64,000 nt of DNA, from NCBI GenBank assembly GCA_028284935.1, contig JANQQQ010000016.1, positions 212,730 through 276,729 on the forward strand, given 5' to 3'. The stretch is from Croceivirga sp. (lineage in GTDB: Bacteria; Bacteroidota; Bacteroidia; Flavobacteriales; Flavobacteriaceae). The position numbers and the translations under genes were made by a program. The notes under the pieces are model-generated. The model had not been told where the DNA came from, made no database searches, and saw only the letters and a list, made by a program, of their open reading frames with translations. Of this stretch, positions 26,044-34,272 are shown in pieces; position 1 is the first letter of the stretch; every line of letters starts with the position of its first letter.

Positions 26044-26354
26044 AGGACTGCGTTGAAAATGCAATAATTTTGCATTTGAAATAAAGGGCCAGAAGAGGCA
26101 TAGGCGCCGACTGATTTTCATATTCTTCATTTTGCCTTGATGCAAAACGAAGCAAAAAATCAAGAAGATTTTAAGGAAATTTTTGGCTTCACCAAAACCA
26201 TGGCTGCTGCTATCGCTACATGCTCCTTTTCGCTTCCCGAAACGCACTTCCGCTGGCAGCACCATTATTTCTGGAAAATCTTCGGGCTTAAAGTCGTAAG
26301 TTCATTTCAGAGTTCCTTCTCCATGGCATAGAGGAAGCAAAAGGTCCAGGTTTA

Positions 26355-27482
26355 TTACTCCTTTCCAGGCGAAATTTTCCCGGCAGCTTTTAGTAGTTCC
26401 AATACCTTTTCCTTGGGCAATGCTTCAATGGTGTGTCCGTTTCTTCCATTCATGGTTTTGGCAGTGAAAAGGGAATTCAAAATGGCTTCTTCCGTGGCTT
26501 CAATGGTAGCCAAAAATAAGGGGGTCATAGCTTCGTTTCGAAGTGTGGGGGGTGCGTACACGTTTCTAGTACGGCGATAGGGAATTCTACATGCCTCGGC
26601 CGTGGATACCGCAATCACATAATCCCCACTGCCATTGCTGGCAATACCTCCGGTACGCGCCAGCCCCAACATGGCCCTCTTGGCCAGGCGTTCCAAATTT
26701 CTGGAGTCCAAAGGGGCGTCCGTCATGATGACCATCATACAGGAACCGTCGGGTGAATATTTGAAACTATCGGAATAGTGCCCTAATTGTTTGCCCACAT
26801 CGGCCCCGGCAATTTGAAGGACCCCGCCAAAATTACTTTGTACCAAAACGCCCACCGTGTAGCCCCCGACTTTTTTTGGGACTATCCTTGATGAAGTTCC
26901 GATGCCCCCCTTAAAGCCAAAGCAAATGGTTCCGGTTCCCGCACCCACATTGCCTTCGGCCACCATACCACCTTTTGCATTGGCAATGGCTTCCAAGATA
27001 TGGGTTTCGGTCACATGGCGCCCTCGGATATCATTTAAATACCCATCGTTGGTTTCTCCCACTACGGCATTTACCGAGCGCACATTTTCATTGCCTATTT
27101 GTTCCAAACTATATCCAATAACGGCATTGACTGCAGTGGGCACATTCAGGGTATTGGTCAAAATAATTGGAGTTTCCAGGTTGCCCAATTCCTTGACCTG
27201 GGTATATCCTGCCAATTTTCCAAAGCCGTTTCCAATATGGATGGCAGCAGGTACTTTTTCTTGGAATAGGTTCCCGGAATGGGGCAATAGCGCGGTGACC
27301 CCTGTTCTTATCGCATCCCCTTCGGTAAGGGTCACATGCCCCACCTGAACACCGGGCACATCGGTAATGGCGTTTAAAGGTCCTGGTTGTAACACCCCAA
27401 TATCCACTCGATAGTCACGTAGTCGTTCTTGGGAATGCGCTGCAGCATGGATAGAAAATAAGGCAATTAGTAGATATCTCAT
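26355..27482 (-). CDS. P1/S58 family peptidase (DmpA-like aminopeptidase), exported
   Basis: 375 residues with a signal peptide (RYLLIALFSIHAAAHSQ). Matches the DmpA/P1 family of self-processing N-terminal-nucleophile-like aminopeptidases: NAITDVPGVQVGHVTL, GNGFGKLAGY, NVPTAVNAVIGYS, VGAGTGTICFGFKGGIGTSSR. The expected autocleavage site is Gly246-Ser247 in DGSCMMVIMTDAPL, giving alpha and beta chains of about 246 and 129 residues, very close to DmpA. Ser247 would become the nucleophile. It follows the DUF819 gene by a single base, so transporter and peptidase form an operon. Confidence 0.93.
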   Translation of the reverse strand: MRYLLIALFSIHAAAHSQERLRDYRVDIGVLQPGPLNAITDVPGVQVGHVTLTEGDAIRTGVTALLPHSGNLFQEKVPAAIHIGNGFGKLAGYTQVKELGNLETPIILTNTLNVPTAVNAVIGYSLEQIGNENVRSVNAVVGETNDGYLNDIRGRHVTETHILEAIANAKGGMVAEGNVGAGTGTICFGFKGGIGTSSRIVPKKVGGYTVGVLVQSNFGGVLQIAGADVGKQLGHYSDSFKYSPDGSCMMVIMTDAPLDSRNLERLAKRAMLGLARTGGIASNGSGDYVIAVSTAEACRIPYRRTRNVYAPPTLRNEAMTPLFLATIEATEEAILNSLFTAKTMNGRNGHTIEALPKEKVLELLKAAGKISPGKE

Positions 27483-27483
27483 T

Positions 27484-28620
27484 TTATAACAATTGAATGA
27501 CCAAAAATCCTAAATAGGTCCCTAGGGCGTTCCCTAGTGTCCCTATTAAAATGGCAGGGAGCATGAGTTCCTTTCTTCCAAAGGTTTCCGCCAAGGCCAG
27601 AGCCGTAGGCCCACCCCCCACATTGGCCTGACTCGCAATGGCAATCATGCTCCAATCCCGATAGAGTAGGCCTCCAAGTAGAATGATCAAAACCCCATGC
27701 ACCAAAACGGCTATGGAGGTAAAAAGGAAAAGGGTCAACCCTATATGCTTCAATTCCAGGACAGCATTGATTTCACAGAAGGCCCCAATAACGGCCAAAA
27801 AAAGGAACACCATATACAATCCCAAGGTATGGGCTCCTTTTAATCGGGAGACCCATTTGGTTTGCGCCAGAAGAATCCCAAGGGTGGTCAGCGTTAAAAT
27901 GCTGGGGATGGCAGGAAAACGTTCCGAAAGGGCTTCCGAAACATAAAACGATAACAGTCCCAAGACGATGAGCCACGCCAAGGAAGAAAGATCCATGCCT
28001 TCCTTCTCGGGGGCTTCATGGGCTTCAGTCCTATGGGTTACTCCTTGCTTATCCTTCCATAACGGACGAAGGATACGGGGTAGGGCTAACGTAATGACGA
28101 TCCAGACGGTGGTGACCACATTATCCACGGCAATGGTTCCGGCATATAGGGCACCTTGTTCCTGAAAGTCATACTCCAGCGCAATCGCATTAAAATTGAC
28201 GCTGCCCCCGGTATAGGTGCCCGTTAACATACCCGCTAAGGTTTTCGCTTGTGCTCCCAGTTGTGCTTCGGGTTGGATACACCACCAGGCCAAAAGGATT
28301 CCGGCCACTGTGGTCAAGGAACCCAAAACAAAAAGTCCGATCATGGGCAGACCGGCCTTTCGGATAGCATTGAGGTTGACCCCTAACATCAGGTAGAAGA
28401 TGGAAAGCGGGGCGATGTAGGTGAAAATCCCATCGTACAGTGGAATGCTGTTGGATGCAGAGGGGATGAATCCTAGATTGGCTAGAACGGCGGTAAAAAC
28501 AATGGCCAAGAGTGCCGCCCCCAAAGGTTTCCCCCATGTTGTTTTTTCGGCGTAAATGGCAAGCAACACCATAAGGGCGAGCATGCAGAGGACGTAAACG
28601 GGGTGTGCCAAAAAAGCCAT
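27484..28620 (-). CDS. DUF819 family (YjcL-like) integral membrane protein, probable transporter
   Basis: 378 residues with about ten hydrophobic helices in two repeats. Signature segments: FTYIAPLSIFYLMLGVNLNAIRKAG, GMLTGTYTGGSVNFNAIALEYDF, TIAVDNVVTTVWIVIT, and the closing SQANVGGGPTALALAETFGR. The GGSVNF and NVGGGPTALA loops resemble substrate sites of secondary carriers. The immediately following peptidase gene suggests transport of peptides or amino acids, an inference from operon structure only. Confidence 0.9.
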   Translation of the reverse strand: MAFLAHPVYVLCMLALMVLLAIYAEKTTWGKPLGAALLAIVFTAVLANLGFIPSASNSIPLYDGIFTYIAPLSIFYLMLGVNLNAIRKAGLPMIGLFVLGSLTTVAGILLAWWCIQPEAQLGAQAKTLAGMLTGTYTGGSVNFNAIALEYDFQEQGALYAGTIAVDNVVTTVWIVITLALPRILRPLWKDKQGVTHRTEAHEAPEKEGMDLSSLAWLIVLGLLSFYVSEALSERFPAIPSILTLTTLGILLAQTKWVSRLKGAHTLGLYMVFLFLAVIGAFCEINAVLELKHIGLTLFLFTSIAVLVHGVLIILLGGLLYRDWSMIAIASQANVGGGPTALALAETFGRKELMLPAILIGTLGNALGTYLGFLVIQLL

Positions 28621-28644
28621 TGGTTTAAAGTTACTTGATTTGAA

Positions 28645-28785
28645 CCGTCAGTTCGAGTTTTTCCTTTAGGAAAAGTATCGAGAACAAGGTTTTACTTTCA
28701 AAAATCCTAATTCCCGATACAGTTTTTCAGCAATAGATGCTAAAAAACTACTCGAACCTGCCCGTCTGGTCAGGCGGGTTGACGA
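28645..28785. repeat. Long nested palindromic intergenic element
   Basis: Outer arms TTCGAGT (28652-28658) / ACTCGAA (28750-28756), inner arms GTATCG (28675-28680) / CGATAC (28715-28720). Each side carries its own hairpin (TTTTCC/GGAAAA at 28659-28674; AGTTTTT/AAAAACT at 28721-28750). A third hairpin, CCCGTCTG/CAGGCGGG, is at 28761-28778. The GTCAGTTCGAG...TATCGAGAAC pattern is one I recall as a flavobacterial intergenic repeat; this copy looks degenerate. Confidence 0.72.
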
Positions 28786-28829
28786 ATTTTTGTGGCATAG
28801 GGTTCATAGTCCGGGCAATACGATTTTAA

Positions 28830-29384
28830 CTACCAATGTCCCGTTCCCGGTTCCCCTTTAAAGGGCCCTACCAGTTCTTGGGTAATCCAGCCGGCATAGA
28901 AACCTCCAGGTTGTGGGGTCACGCGTTCCCCAGCCAAATAACACTCCAAATACTGCGGATAAAAGGCGAAATAATGGGCCAAGGGCTCGAATGGTGGGAA
29001 TGGCTGTGCGTAGGACCATGCAATGGCTTTATCGGGTTTTGATTTCAACGCCCAATAGGTGGAAGCCCCTTTCCATTCACAAAGAGAGGTTTTTCCCGGT
29101 ACCTTTACCAGGGCTTCTACATTTACATCTTCCGGCGGTACATAATAGGTGGGGGGACTGGCCGTTTCCTGGACCGCCAGCGAATTTTGGGAAAGCGCTA
29201 AAGATTGCCCCTCCCAACGGACTTCCAGTGTTCTTTTTTCGGGAACCAAGGCGGGCGGACGCGGGAAATCCCAAACGGATACTTGTCCTTCGTTGGGTGC
29301 AATGGCAAAATCGGGGCGTTGTTGCCCTGTATACGTCCATTTATTTCTAGCGTTCAATAACCAATCCGGAACTTTTATTTTCAT
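28830..29384 (-). CDS. DUF427 domain protein
   Basis: 184 residues, cytosolic. The C-terminal ~95 residues carry the DUF427 pattern: VRWEGQSLALSQNSLAVQET, PPTYYVPPEDVNVEALVKV, KTSLCEWKGASTYWALK, DKAIAWSYAQPFPPFEPLAHYFAFYP. DUF427 is a small beta-barrel-like domain of unknown function found across bacteria and fungi. The N-terminal part (WLLNARNKWTYTGQQRP) is typical of single-domain members. Its stop lies beyond a repeat-filled spacer from the DUF819 gene, and it diverges from the DUF2237 gene. Confidence 0.9.
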   Translation of the reverse strand: MKIKVPDWLLNARNKWTYTGQQRPDFAIAPNEGQVSVWDFPRPPALVPEKRTLEVRWEGQSLALSQNSLAVQETASPPTYYVPPEDVNVEALVKVPGKTSLCEWKGASTYWALKSKPDKAIAWSYAQPFPPFEPLAHYFAFYPQYLECYLAGERVTPQPGGFYAGWITQELVGPFKGEPGTGHW

Positions 29385-29444
29385 GTCTTCATAGCAATTG
29401 ACTTAAAGATACGAGCGAATCCCCGTAACTTTGTAGGAAACCGA

Positions 29445-29819
29445 ATGGAATTGGAAAAAAACGTCTTGGGAACGGAATTACAGGCCTGTTGTTTTGACCC
29501 AAAAACTGGCTTTTACCGTGATGGGTTCTGTAAAACGGGTACCGATGATGTGGGCACCCATGTGGTCTGTGCCATCATGACGGAGGAATTCCTTCGATTT
29601 ACCAAAAGTAGGGGCAACGATTTGAGTACGCCCATTCCCTACTATCAATTTCCAGGCTTACAACCGGGAGACAAATGGTGTTTATGTGTTTCCCGATGGA
29701 AGGAGGCCTACAAAGAAGGTTTGGCCCCTCCCGTTGTTCTAGAGGCCACCCATGAAAAGGCCTTGAAGTATGTGACCTTTGAAATGTTGTTGGAATTGAA
29801 ACATACTCCCGCCCCTTAA
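29445..29819 (+). CDS. DUF2237 family protein
   Basis: 124 residues, cytosolic. Nearly full-length match to the DUF2237 pattern as I remember it: NVLGTELQACCFDPKTGFYRDG, CKTGTDDVGTHVVCAIMTEEFL, KSRGNDLSTPIPYYQFPGLQPGDKWCLCVSRW, and APPVVLEATHEKALKYV. Several conserved Cys and Asp residues suggest metal binding or catalysis, but no function is established. It overlaps nothing; the next gene converges 8 bases downstream. Confidence 0.92.
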   Translation: MELEKNVLGTELQACCFDPKTGFYRDGFCKTGTDDVGTHVVCAIMTEEFLRFTKSRGNDLSTPIPYYQFPGLQPGDKWCLCVSRWKEAYKEGLAPPVVLEATHEKALKYVTFEMLLELKHTPAP

Positions 29820-29827
29820 AGCCACAC

Positions 29828-30136
29828 TTAAAATTGCAACTCATGTTGCTTCTTTTTCCGGGCATTCCTGTAGGCCATGGACTGCCAGTGATGTTGATGG
29901 ATAAGGGATTCACTTTCCAAATACTGTTGTAAAACTACTACCACTCCCTGTAATTGCACCTTGCTTAAATGTAGGTAGGCAGGTCGGTTGATTTGAATGT
30001 CCAATTGGTCTCCTATAACATGATCCAAGGCCATGCGCAAATAACAGTGATTCCCAAAAGACAAATTTGGATAGTGTTGTTCCAACCGTTCAGGTAAATT
30101 TTGATAGGCTTGAGTATACGCTTCTGAAAAAGGCAT
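29828..30136 (-). CDS. Small conserved hypothetical protein
   Basis: 102 residues, no signal or membrane segment. Aromatic/His-rich N-terminus (SEAYTQAYQNLPERLEQHYP, FGNHCYLRMALDHVIGDQ), a helical middle and a basic end (MAYRNARKKKQHELQF). I recall similar short proteins in flavobacteria, with no function assigned. The coding call rests on the absence of a better frame, an ordinary ATG, codon usage like neighbours, and tight placement against the DUF2237 gene. Confidence 0.68.
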   Translation of the reverse strand: MPFSEAYTQAYQNLPERLEQHYPNLSFGNHCYLRMALDHVIGDQLDIQINRPAYLHLSKVQLQGVVVVLQQYLESESLIHQHHWQSMAYRNARKKKQHELQF

Positions 30137-30210
30137 GCATAAAAATACATGGATTGGAACATATTTTGGCGTGTTCTGTCTTTCAGCTTGGAAAAGCCAA
30201 GGTGATTAAG

Positions 30211-30275
30211 ACGTCATTTTGAAAGAGCGATGAAAAATCTAAAGAATTGGATTTCTTTCAGTTCGAAAGAACTTT
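30211..30275. repeat. REP-like palindromic element
   Basis: GTCATTTTGAAAGAGCGATG followed by AAAGAA/TTCTTT and the perfect hairpin AGTTC-GAAA-GAACT (30260-30273). It resembles the GTCATTTCGA family elsewhere in the window but is diverged. It lies in the 224-base spacer downstream of the GH3 gene. Confidence 0.55.
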
Positions 30276-30360
30276 TGAATGGTCATTTCACTCTCCCTTC
30301 TTCTCAGCATGTAGCAAGTGACCATAAAATCGTTCCAGAAACAGTAAAGAAAAAGATAAA

Positions 30361-32535
30361 CTACTTTACCTCTAAACCGATGGATGCTGCTTTACTCCCT
30401 CCCAAATCCATCGAACGCGAAGTAGGTAGGTTGCCCCCCACATATAAGGTGAACTGTCCTTTTTCTACTTTTGCGATTCCCTTAGTATTGACCAGGGCCA
30501 AATCTTCCGGGGTGACCACAAACGAAACCGTTTGGGAGGCGCCAGGCTCTAAATGAATACGTTGGGTTCCGCGTAGCGAGAACAAGGGTTTTTGGAATTC
30601 ACTTTCCCGATCGGTTACATAGAATTGTACCACTTCATCTGCAGCAACGGTACCTGTGTTGGTGACCCTGCAGCTGAGGGTCGTTTCCTGATTGGCCTTG
30701 ATTCTTTCATCCTCCAAGCTGATGGTATCATAGGTGAATTGGGAGTACCCCAACCCGAAACCGAAGGGGTACATTGGCTCTTTTTCCATATAGCGATAGG
30801 TCCTGCCCTTCATGCTATAGTCTTCATAGGGGGGAAGCTGGTCCAAGGATTTTGGGAAGGTAATGGGTAATCGCCCTGAAGGGGAGGTATCCCCAAAAAG
30901 TAGGGAAGCGGCCGCATTTCCCCCTTCCTGCCCGGGGTACCACGCCAAAAGTACGGCGTCTGCCAGTTCATGGACCTCACTCAGGTTCATGGGGCATCCT
31001 CCGGTGACGATGACCACCAAGGGCTTGTCATGGGAGGCGAGTTTTTTCAGGTAGTCCAATTGGTTTTTTGGAAGGTCATAATCCAATCGGTCCCCATAAT
31101 AGGGTGAGGAAATGGATTCTCCCTCTTCTCCTTCAATATGTCGTGTCAATCCTAAAACGGCGATGGTCACATCAGCTTCTGCAGCCCCTCCTGACGACCA
31201 ATCAAATGGATTTACATTGGCCCGGTCCAAGGTAGTTCCCGGACTGTATTGCACTTGGCTCCCCATGGTTACCTTTTTGGTAATGCCTTCCAAAAAGGTC
31301 ACAATGGTCGGGTTGACCCCAAAGTAGTTGCCCAATAGGGCATCCACCGAAGCGGCGTTGGGTCCTACCACATAATAGCGGTTAAGGTCTTTTTTGAGCG
31401 GCAGCACGCCATTGTTTCTCAAAAGCACCATGGATTTGGTGGCAACATCCAAGGAAAGGGCACGGTGGTCATCGGCATCAATTTTGGTGGTGGGAATGGA
31501 GGAAAAGGGAACCTTTTCCGGGGGGTCCATCAGTCCCAATTTAAAACGGGTGCGCAACAAGGTGGCCAGGTTTTTATCCAAAACGGCTTCTTCCACCAAT
31601 CCCTGGCGAACGGCTTCGGCCAGTACTTGATAGGTGCTTCCACAATTCAGGGAAACCCCACTTTTTAGGGCGAGGGCTGCACCCTCCTCTGCCGTGTTCA
31701 CGGTTCCGTGACCGTTTTCGGAATAAAAATCGACCAAGGCCCAACAATCGCTCAAAATATGTCCTTTGAACTGCCAATCCTCAATCAAAATATCTTGTAA
31801 GAGTTTAGGGTGGGCGCAGCAGGGTTCGCCATTGGTACGGTTGTGCGCGCACATTACGGATTCCACCCCAGCCTCCACCAGCGCCTTAAAGGCGGGGAGG
31901 TAGGTTTCATATAAATCCTTTTGACTGACCACCGCATCAAATTCGTGGCGGAGTTTTTCCGGACCGCTATGCACCGCATAGTGCTTGGCACAGGCCGCTG
32001 TTTTTAAGTAGTTGGGGTCATCGCCCTGCAATCCTTGGACAAAAGCCCTTCCGAGTTGACTGGTAAGATAGGGGTCTTCCCCATAGGTTTCCTGGCCCCG
32101 ACCCCAGCGGGGGTCCCTAAAAATGTTCACATTGGGGGTCCAGAAGGTCAGTCCGGTATACTGGTTCCGATTCCCTTGGGCTTGGGCAGCGTTGAATTTA
32201 GCGCGGGCCTCATCCGCAATGGTCGCTGCTACCTTTTCCAATAAAGGGGCATCAAAGGTGGCCGCCATGCCAATGGCCTGTGGAAAAATGGTGGCCCTTC
32301 CCGATCGACCTACCCCATGTAGGGCCTCATTCCACCAATTATAGGAAGGGATGCCCAAGCGATCAACGGCCGGGGCATTGTACAGCAGTTGCGATGCCTT
32401 TTCCTCAAGGGTCAATAAGGAAATCAAGTTGTCAATACGTTCTTCCATAGGAAGTTCAGTATCGTTAAAGGGATGTTGGGCATAGGTGGTCAACGTAAAC
32501 CAAAAGAAGAGGATAAAGCAGTTCTGGAATTTCAT
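30361..32535 (-). CDS. Glycoside hydrolase family 3 (beta-xylosidase/beta-glucosidase type), exported
   Basis: 724 residues. Signal peptide (QNCFILFFWFTLTTYAQ), GH3 N-terminal barrel, GH3 C-terminal domain, and a C-terminal fibronectin-III-like domain (about 620-715). The order PAVDRLGIPSYNWWNEALHGVGRSG and the segment NVNIFRDPRWGRGQETYGEDPYL are typical of the xylosidase-like GH3 branch. The nucleophile is expected at Asp263 in HILSDCWAL; KHYAVHSGPE (about 184-193) is the conserved Lys-His pair. Likely releases xylose or glucose from oligosaccharides in the periplasm. Confidence 0.94.
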   Translation of the reverse strand: MKFQNCFILFFWFTLTTYAQHPFNDTELPMEERIDNLISLLTLEEKASQLLYNAPAVDRLGIPSYNWWNEALHGVGRSGRATIFPQAIGMAATFDAPLLEKVAATIADEARAKFNAAQAQGNRNQYTGLTFWTPNVNIFRDPRWGRGQETYGEDPYLTSQLGRAFVQGLQGDDPNYLKTAACAKHYAVHSGPEKLRHEFDAVVSQKDLYETYLPAFKALVEAGVESVMCAHNRTNGEPCCAHPKLLQDILIEDWQFKGHILSDCWALVDFYSENGHGTVNTAEEGAALALKSGVSLNCGSTYQVLAEAVRQGLVEEAVLDKNLATLLRTRFKLGLMDPPEKVPFSSIPTTKIDADDHRALSLDVATKSMVLLRNNGVLPLKKDLNRYYVVGPNAASVDALLGNYFGVNPTIVTFLEGITKKVTMGSQVQYSPGTTLDRANVNPFDWSSGGAAEADVTIAVLGLTRHIEGEEGESISSPYYGDRLDYDLPKNQLDYLKKLASHDKPLVVIVTGGCPMNLSEVHELADAVLLAWYPGQEGGNAAASLLFGDTSPSGRLPITFPKSLDQLPPYEDYSMKGRTYRYMEKEPMYPFGFGLGYSQFTYDTISLEDERIKANQETTLSCRVTNTGTVAADEVVQFYVTDRESEFQKPLFSLRGTQRIHLEPGASQTVSFVVTPEDLALVNTKGIAKVEKGQFTLYVGGNLPTSRSMDLGGSKAASIGLEVK

Positions 32536-32608
32536 GGGTGTTCTTTTTTGAAGAGGGATGCAGCAACCAATGATTCAATGTATGGAGCTGGCTATATCCC
32601 AGTCCTTT

Positions 32609-32616
32609 CAAAAATA
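32609..32616 (-). promoter_or_regulatory. Candidate -7 box for the GH3 gene
   Basis: On the minus strand this reads TATTTTTG, a perfect TAnnTTTG, 73 bases before the GH3 start. No good TTG at the expected distance was found. Confidence 0.35.
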
Positions 32617-32672
32617 CATGGGAATGGCGGACTTTTTTGTAATATCACAAAAAGAAACCGACAAAACTATAC

Positions 32673-33254
32673 ATGGGTCGAATGAAGAAATTGCTGAAGA
32701 AATTACGTGGTGGTGATTTCCTGTTGGGGGTGTTCATCCTACTGCTGATCATCCCACAAACGGGACAACCCATCCGAGTAGGCATTAATCGCCTGAAGAC
32801 CATGGTATGGTCGCCTAGCATTGAGGTAGTAGAAAAACAAGTACATATTCCTGCTTTCGATTTCGCCCTGCGAAATTTAGAACAAGAGCGCGTGACCCAA
32901 CGTATCGGGGACGGACGAATTACCTTCTTAAGTTTTTGGGCTACGTGGTGTGCCCCTTGTGTAGCCGAATTGCCCAGTATTGAAGCCTTGTACCAAGACT
33001 ATAAGGACCGGATAGATTTTGTTTTGGTGACCCACGAGAACCCGGAAGTGGTGCAAGGGTTTCTGGATAAAAAGGAATTCGACCTTCCCGTCTATTTCCC
33101 TGCTGCTGTACCGCCGGAAATCCTTCAATCCAAAAGTATTCCAACGAATTTTTTGATTGATAATGAAGGAAACCTACTAATTAAGGAAACTGGCGCTGCC
33201 AATTGGAACAGTAAGAAAGTAAGGGGGTTGTTGGATGGGTTGTTGGAGGAATAG
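32673..33254 (+). CDS. Membrane-anchored TlpA-like thioredoxin
   Basis: 193 residues. An N-terminal membrane helix (about 15-30, FLLGVFILLLIIPQ) anchors a periplasmic thioredoxin domain. Active site WCAPC with Cys93 and Cys96, cis-Pro motif SIPTNFLID, and TlpA/ResA-like HENPEVVQGFLDKK segment. It probably acts as a thiol-disulfide oxidoreductase in cytochrome or envelope maturation. The ATG at 32673 is used; a second ATG three codons on is possible. Divergent from GH3. Confidence 0.92.
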   Translation: MGRMKKLLKKLRGGDFLLGVFILLLIIPQTGQPIRVGINRLKTMVWSPSIEVVEKQVHIPAFDFALRNLEQERVTQRIGDGRITFLSFWATWCAPCVAELPSIEALYQDYKDRIDFVLVTHENPEVVQGFLDKKEFDLPVYFPAAVPPEILQSKSIPTNFLIDNEGNLLIKETGAANWNSKKVRGLLDGLLEE

Positions 33255-33643
33255 ATTGACCCTTGTCCTTTTTTGCATCGCCCAAAAAAGAACGAAAAAA
33301 CGCTAGGCTGATTTTTTCCAGCTTGAAATTCAGAAAAGCTTTTGTTCCGCGTCGCCCAGACCGTTTCCGATTGCATCGGAATACTCTTTGGACGACTTCC
33401 TTATTCCAGTACAAAAACTTTTGAATTGTCTACGCAAGAAAAAATAGGCCGTTAATGGCTAGAAGTAAAAACCTTTTTGGGCAGCATAGGAACCAGAACC
33501 CGTTAAGAATTTGGGAAGCCTTGGACCAAATTTAGGGTTCTGGCTTCGGTTTTAAAGCATCGCTTTAAAAATGCCTCTCCAAAAAGTGTCTTTTCTTTTG
33601 TTTCGTTTTCTTTGGACAAGCAAAGAAAATGAAAGGAGAAAAC
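33255..33643. repeat. Spacer with dispersed repeat unit (copy C)
   Basis: 389 bases without a convincing gene. It opens with a GTCC hairpin copy (33266-33294, loop CATCGCC), then blocks shared with 36528-36720 (AACGCTAGGCTGATTTT, AATACTCTTTGGACGACTTCC-like, AATAGGCCGT) and closes with a GACAAG-loop hairpin. The order of blocks matches that at 36528-36899. Confidence 0.75.
33601..33634. repeat. GACAAG-loop hairpin, copy C (compensatory changes)
   Basis: TTTCGTTTTCTTTG and CAAAGAAAATGAAA form a 14-bp stem with the same G-T pair and loop GACAAG. Relative to the copies at 25956 and 36868, the outer G-C pair is T-A and the loop-closing A-T is G-C, so pairing is kept although sequence differs. Confidence 0.85.
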
Positions 33644-34117
33644 CTAGTCGCTTTTCATTACCGCTATCGCCTCAATCTCTACTTTCCATTCCGGTAATCC
33701 CAAGGCTTGCACCCCTACTAGGGTACTCGCAGGCATATCTTCATCGCCCAAAAGCTCTTTTCTGATGGTTCTAAACGTATCCAGATAGGCAGGTTGGTAG
33801 TCTACGATATAAGTGTTGTACTTCACCACATCCTCAAAAGTAGCCCCGGAGTTTTCCAAGGTTTTAAATAAGCCATTGAGTGCCTCCTTAAATTGGCTTT
33901 CAAAATTAGGCCCTGTCCCCACTTGCCCCGAAATATGGATGGTTTTGATGCTATGGGCTTCCACCACCACCGCCTGCGAATAGCCCGGACCTGGGTCGAT
34001 ATAGGTTTTGGTGAGTTCAGTCTGTTTGGAAATAGATTCGGAATGTTGAGGCTGACATGCCGCTAAAAGTATGGATAGCCCAACATAAAGGAATATTTTC
34101 AATTTGATCGGTTTCAT
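33644..34117 (-). CDS. RidA (YjgF/UK114) family lipoprotein
   Basis: 157 residues from the ATG at 34115-34117, chosen for the lipoprotein signal (KLKIFLYVGLSILLAAC). The domain is RidA-like: YSQAVVVEAHSIKTIHISGQVG, FKEALNGLFKTLENSGATFEDVVKYNTYIVD, and ASTLVGVQALGLPEWKVEIEAIAV. The usual catalytic Arg position of true enamine deaminases reads Gln/Ala here, so deaminase activity is doubtful; a lipid-anchored RidA fold probably has another extracytoplasmic role. Confidence 0.88.
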   Translation of the reverse strand: MKPIKLKIFLYVGLSILLAACQPQHSESISKQTELTKTYIDPGPGYSQAVVVEAHSIKTIHISGQVGTGPNFESQFKEALNGLFKTLENSGATFEDVVKYNTYIVDYQPAYLDTFRTIRKELLGDEDMPASTLVGVQALGLPEWKVEIEAIAVMKSD

Positions 34118-34272
34118 AGAAACAATGTTTAGCGGTTTATGATTCATCCGATTTTAAAGATAAGTGTTATAACACCTTCGCTGTGCAATTACTACATGGC
34201 AAAAGTGAAGGAAGCGACATTATTATCCATATATTTTTATTGGAATGAAGTCTTGTCCTATCTTTAAACAGG

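Larger units (their letters stand above)
25681..26354. repeat. Non-coding spacer filled with a dispersed repeat unit (copy A, 25829-26265)
   Basis: This 674-base spacer has no convincing gene. From about 25829 to 26265 it is homologous, with many indels, to 36743-37224. Shared blocks include CCTTCTCCGCAGAATAG, TTTTGCCCTT(A/G)GGCAAAAAA, CCTCTGGAGAAGGTGT, TTGCCTTGATGCAAAACGAA, ACCATGGCTGCTGCTATCGC and CGCTGGCAGCACCAT. Several blocks are hairpins. Short frames on both strands exist but change between copies. Confidence 0.8.

Noticed and set aside
25916..26331. Short frames in the repeat copies, e.g. a 79-residue minus frame at 25916-26155 and a 92-residue frame at 36793-37071 with similar Lys/Thr/Arg-rich peptide segments
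   Set aside because: They follow from nucleotide repeats; frames shift between copies and contain the hairpin sequences, so no coding selection is evident.
34240..34266. TTG-16 bases-TATCTTTA as a promoter for the AraC gene at 34273
   Set aside because: The box is only 7 bases from the ATG, which would require a leaderless transcript; too speculative to list.
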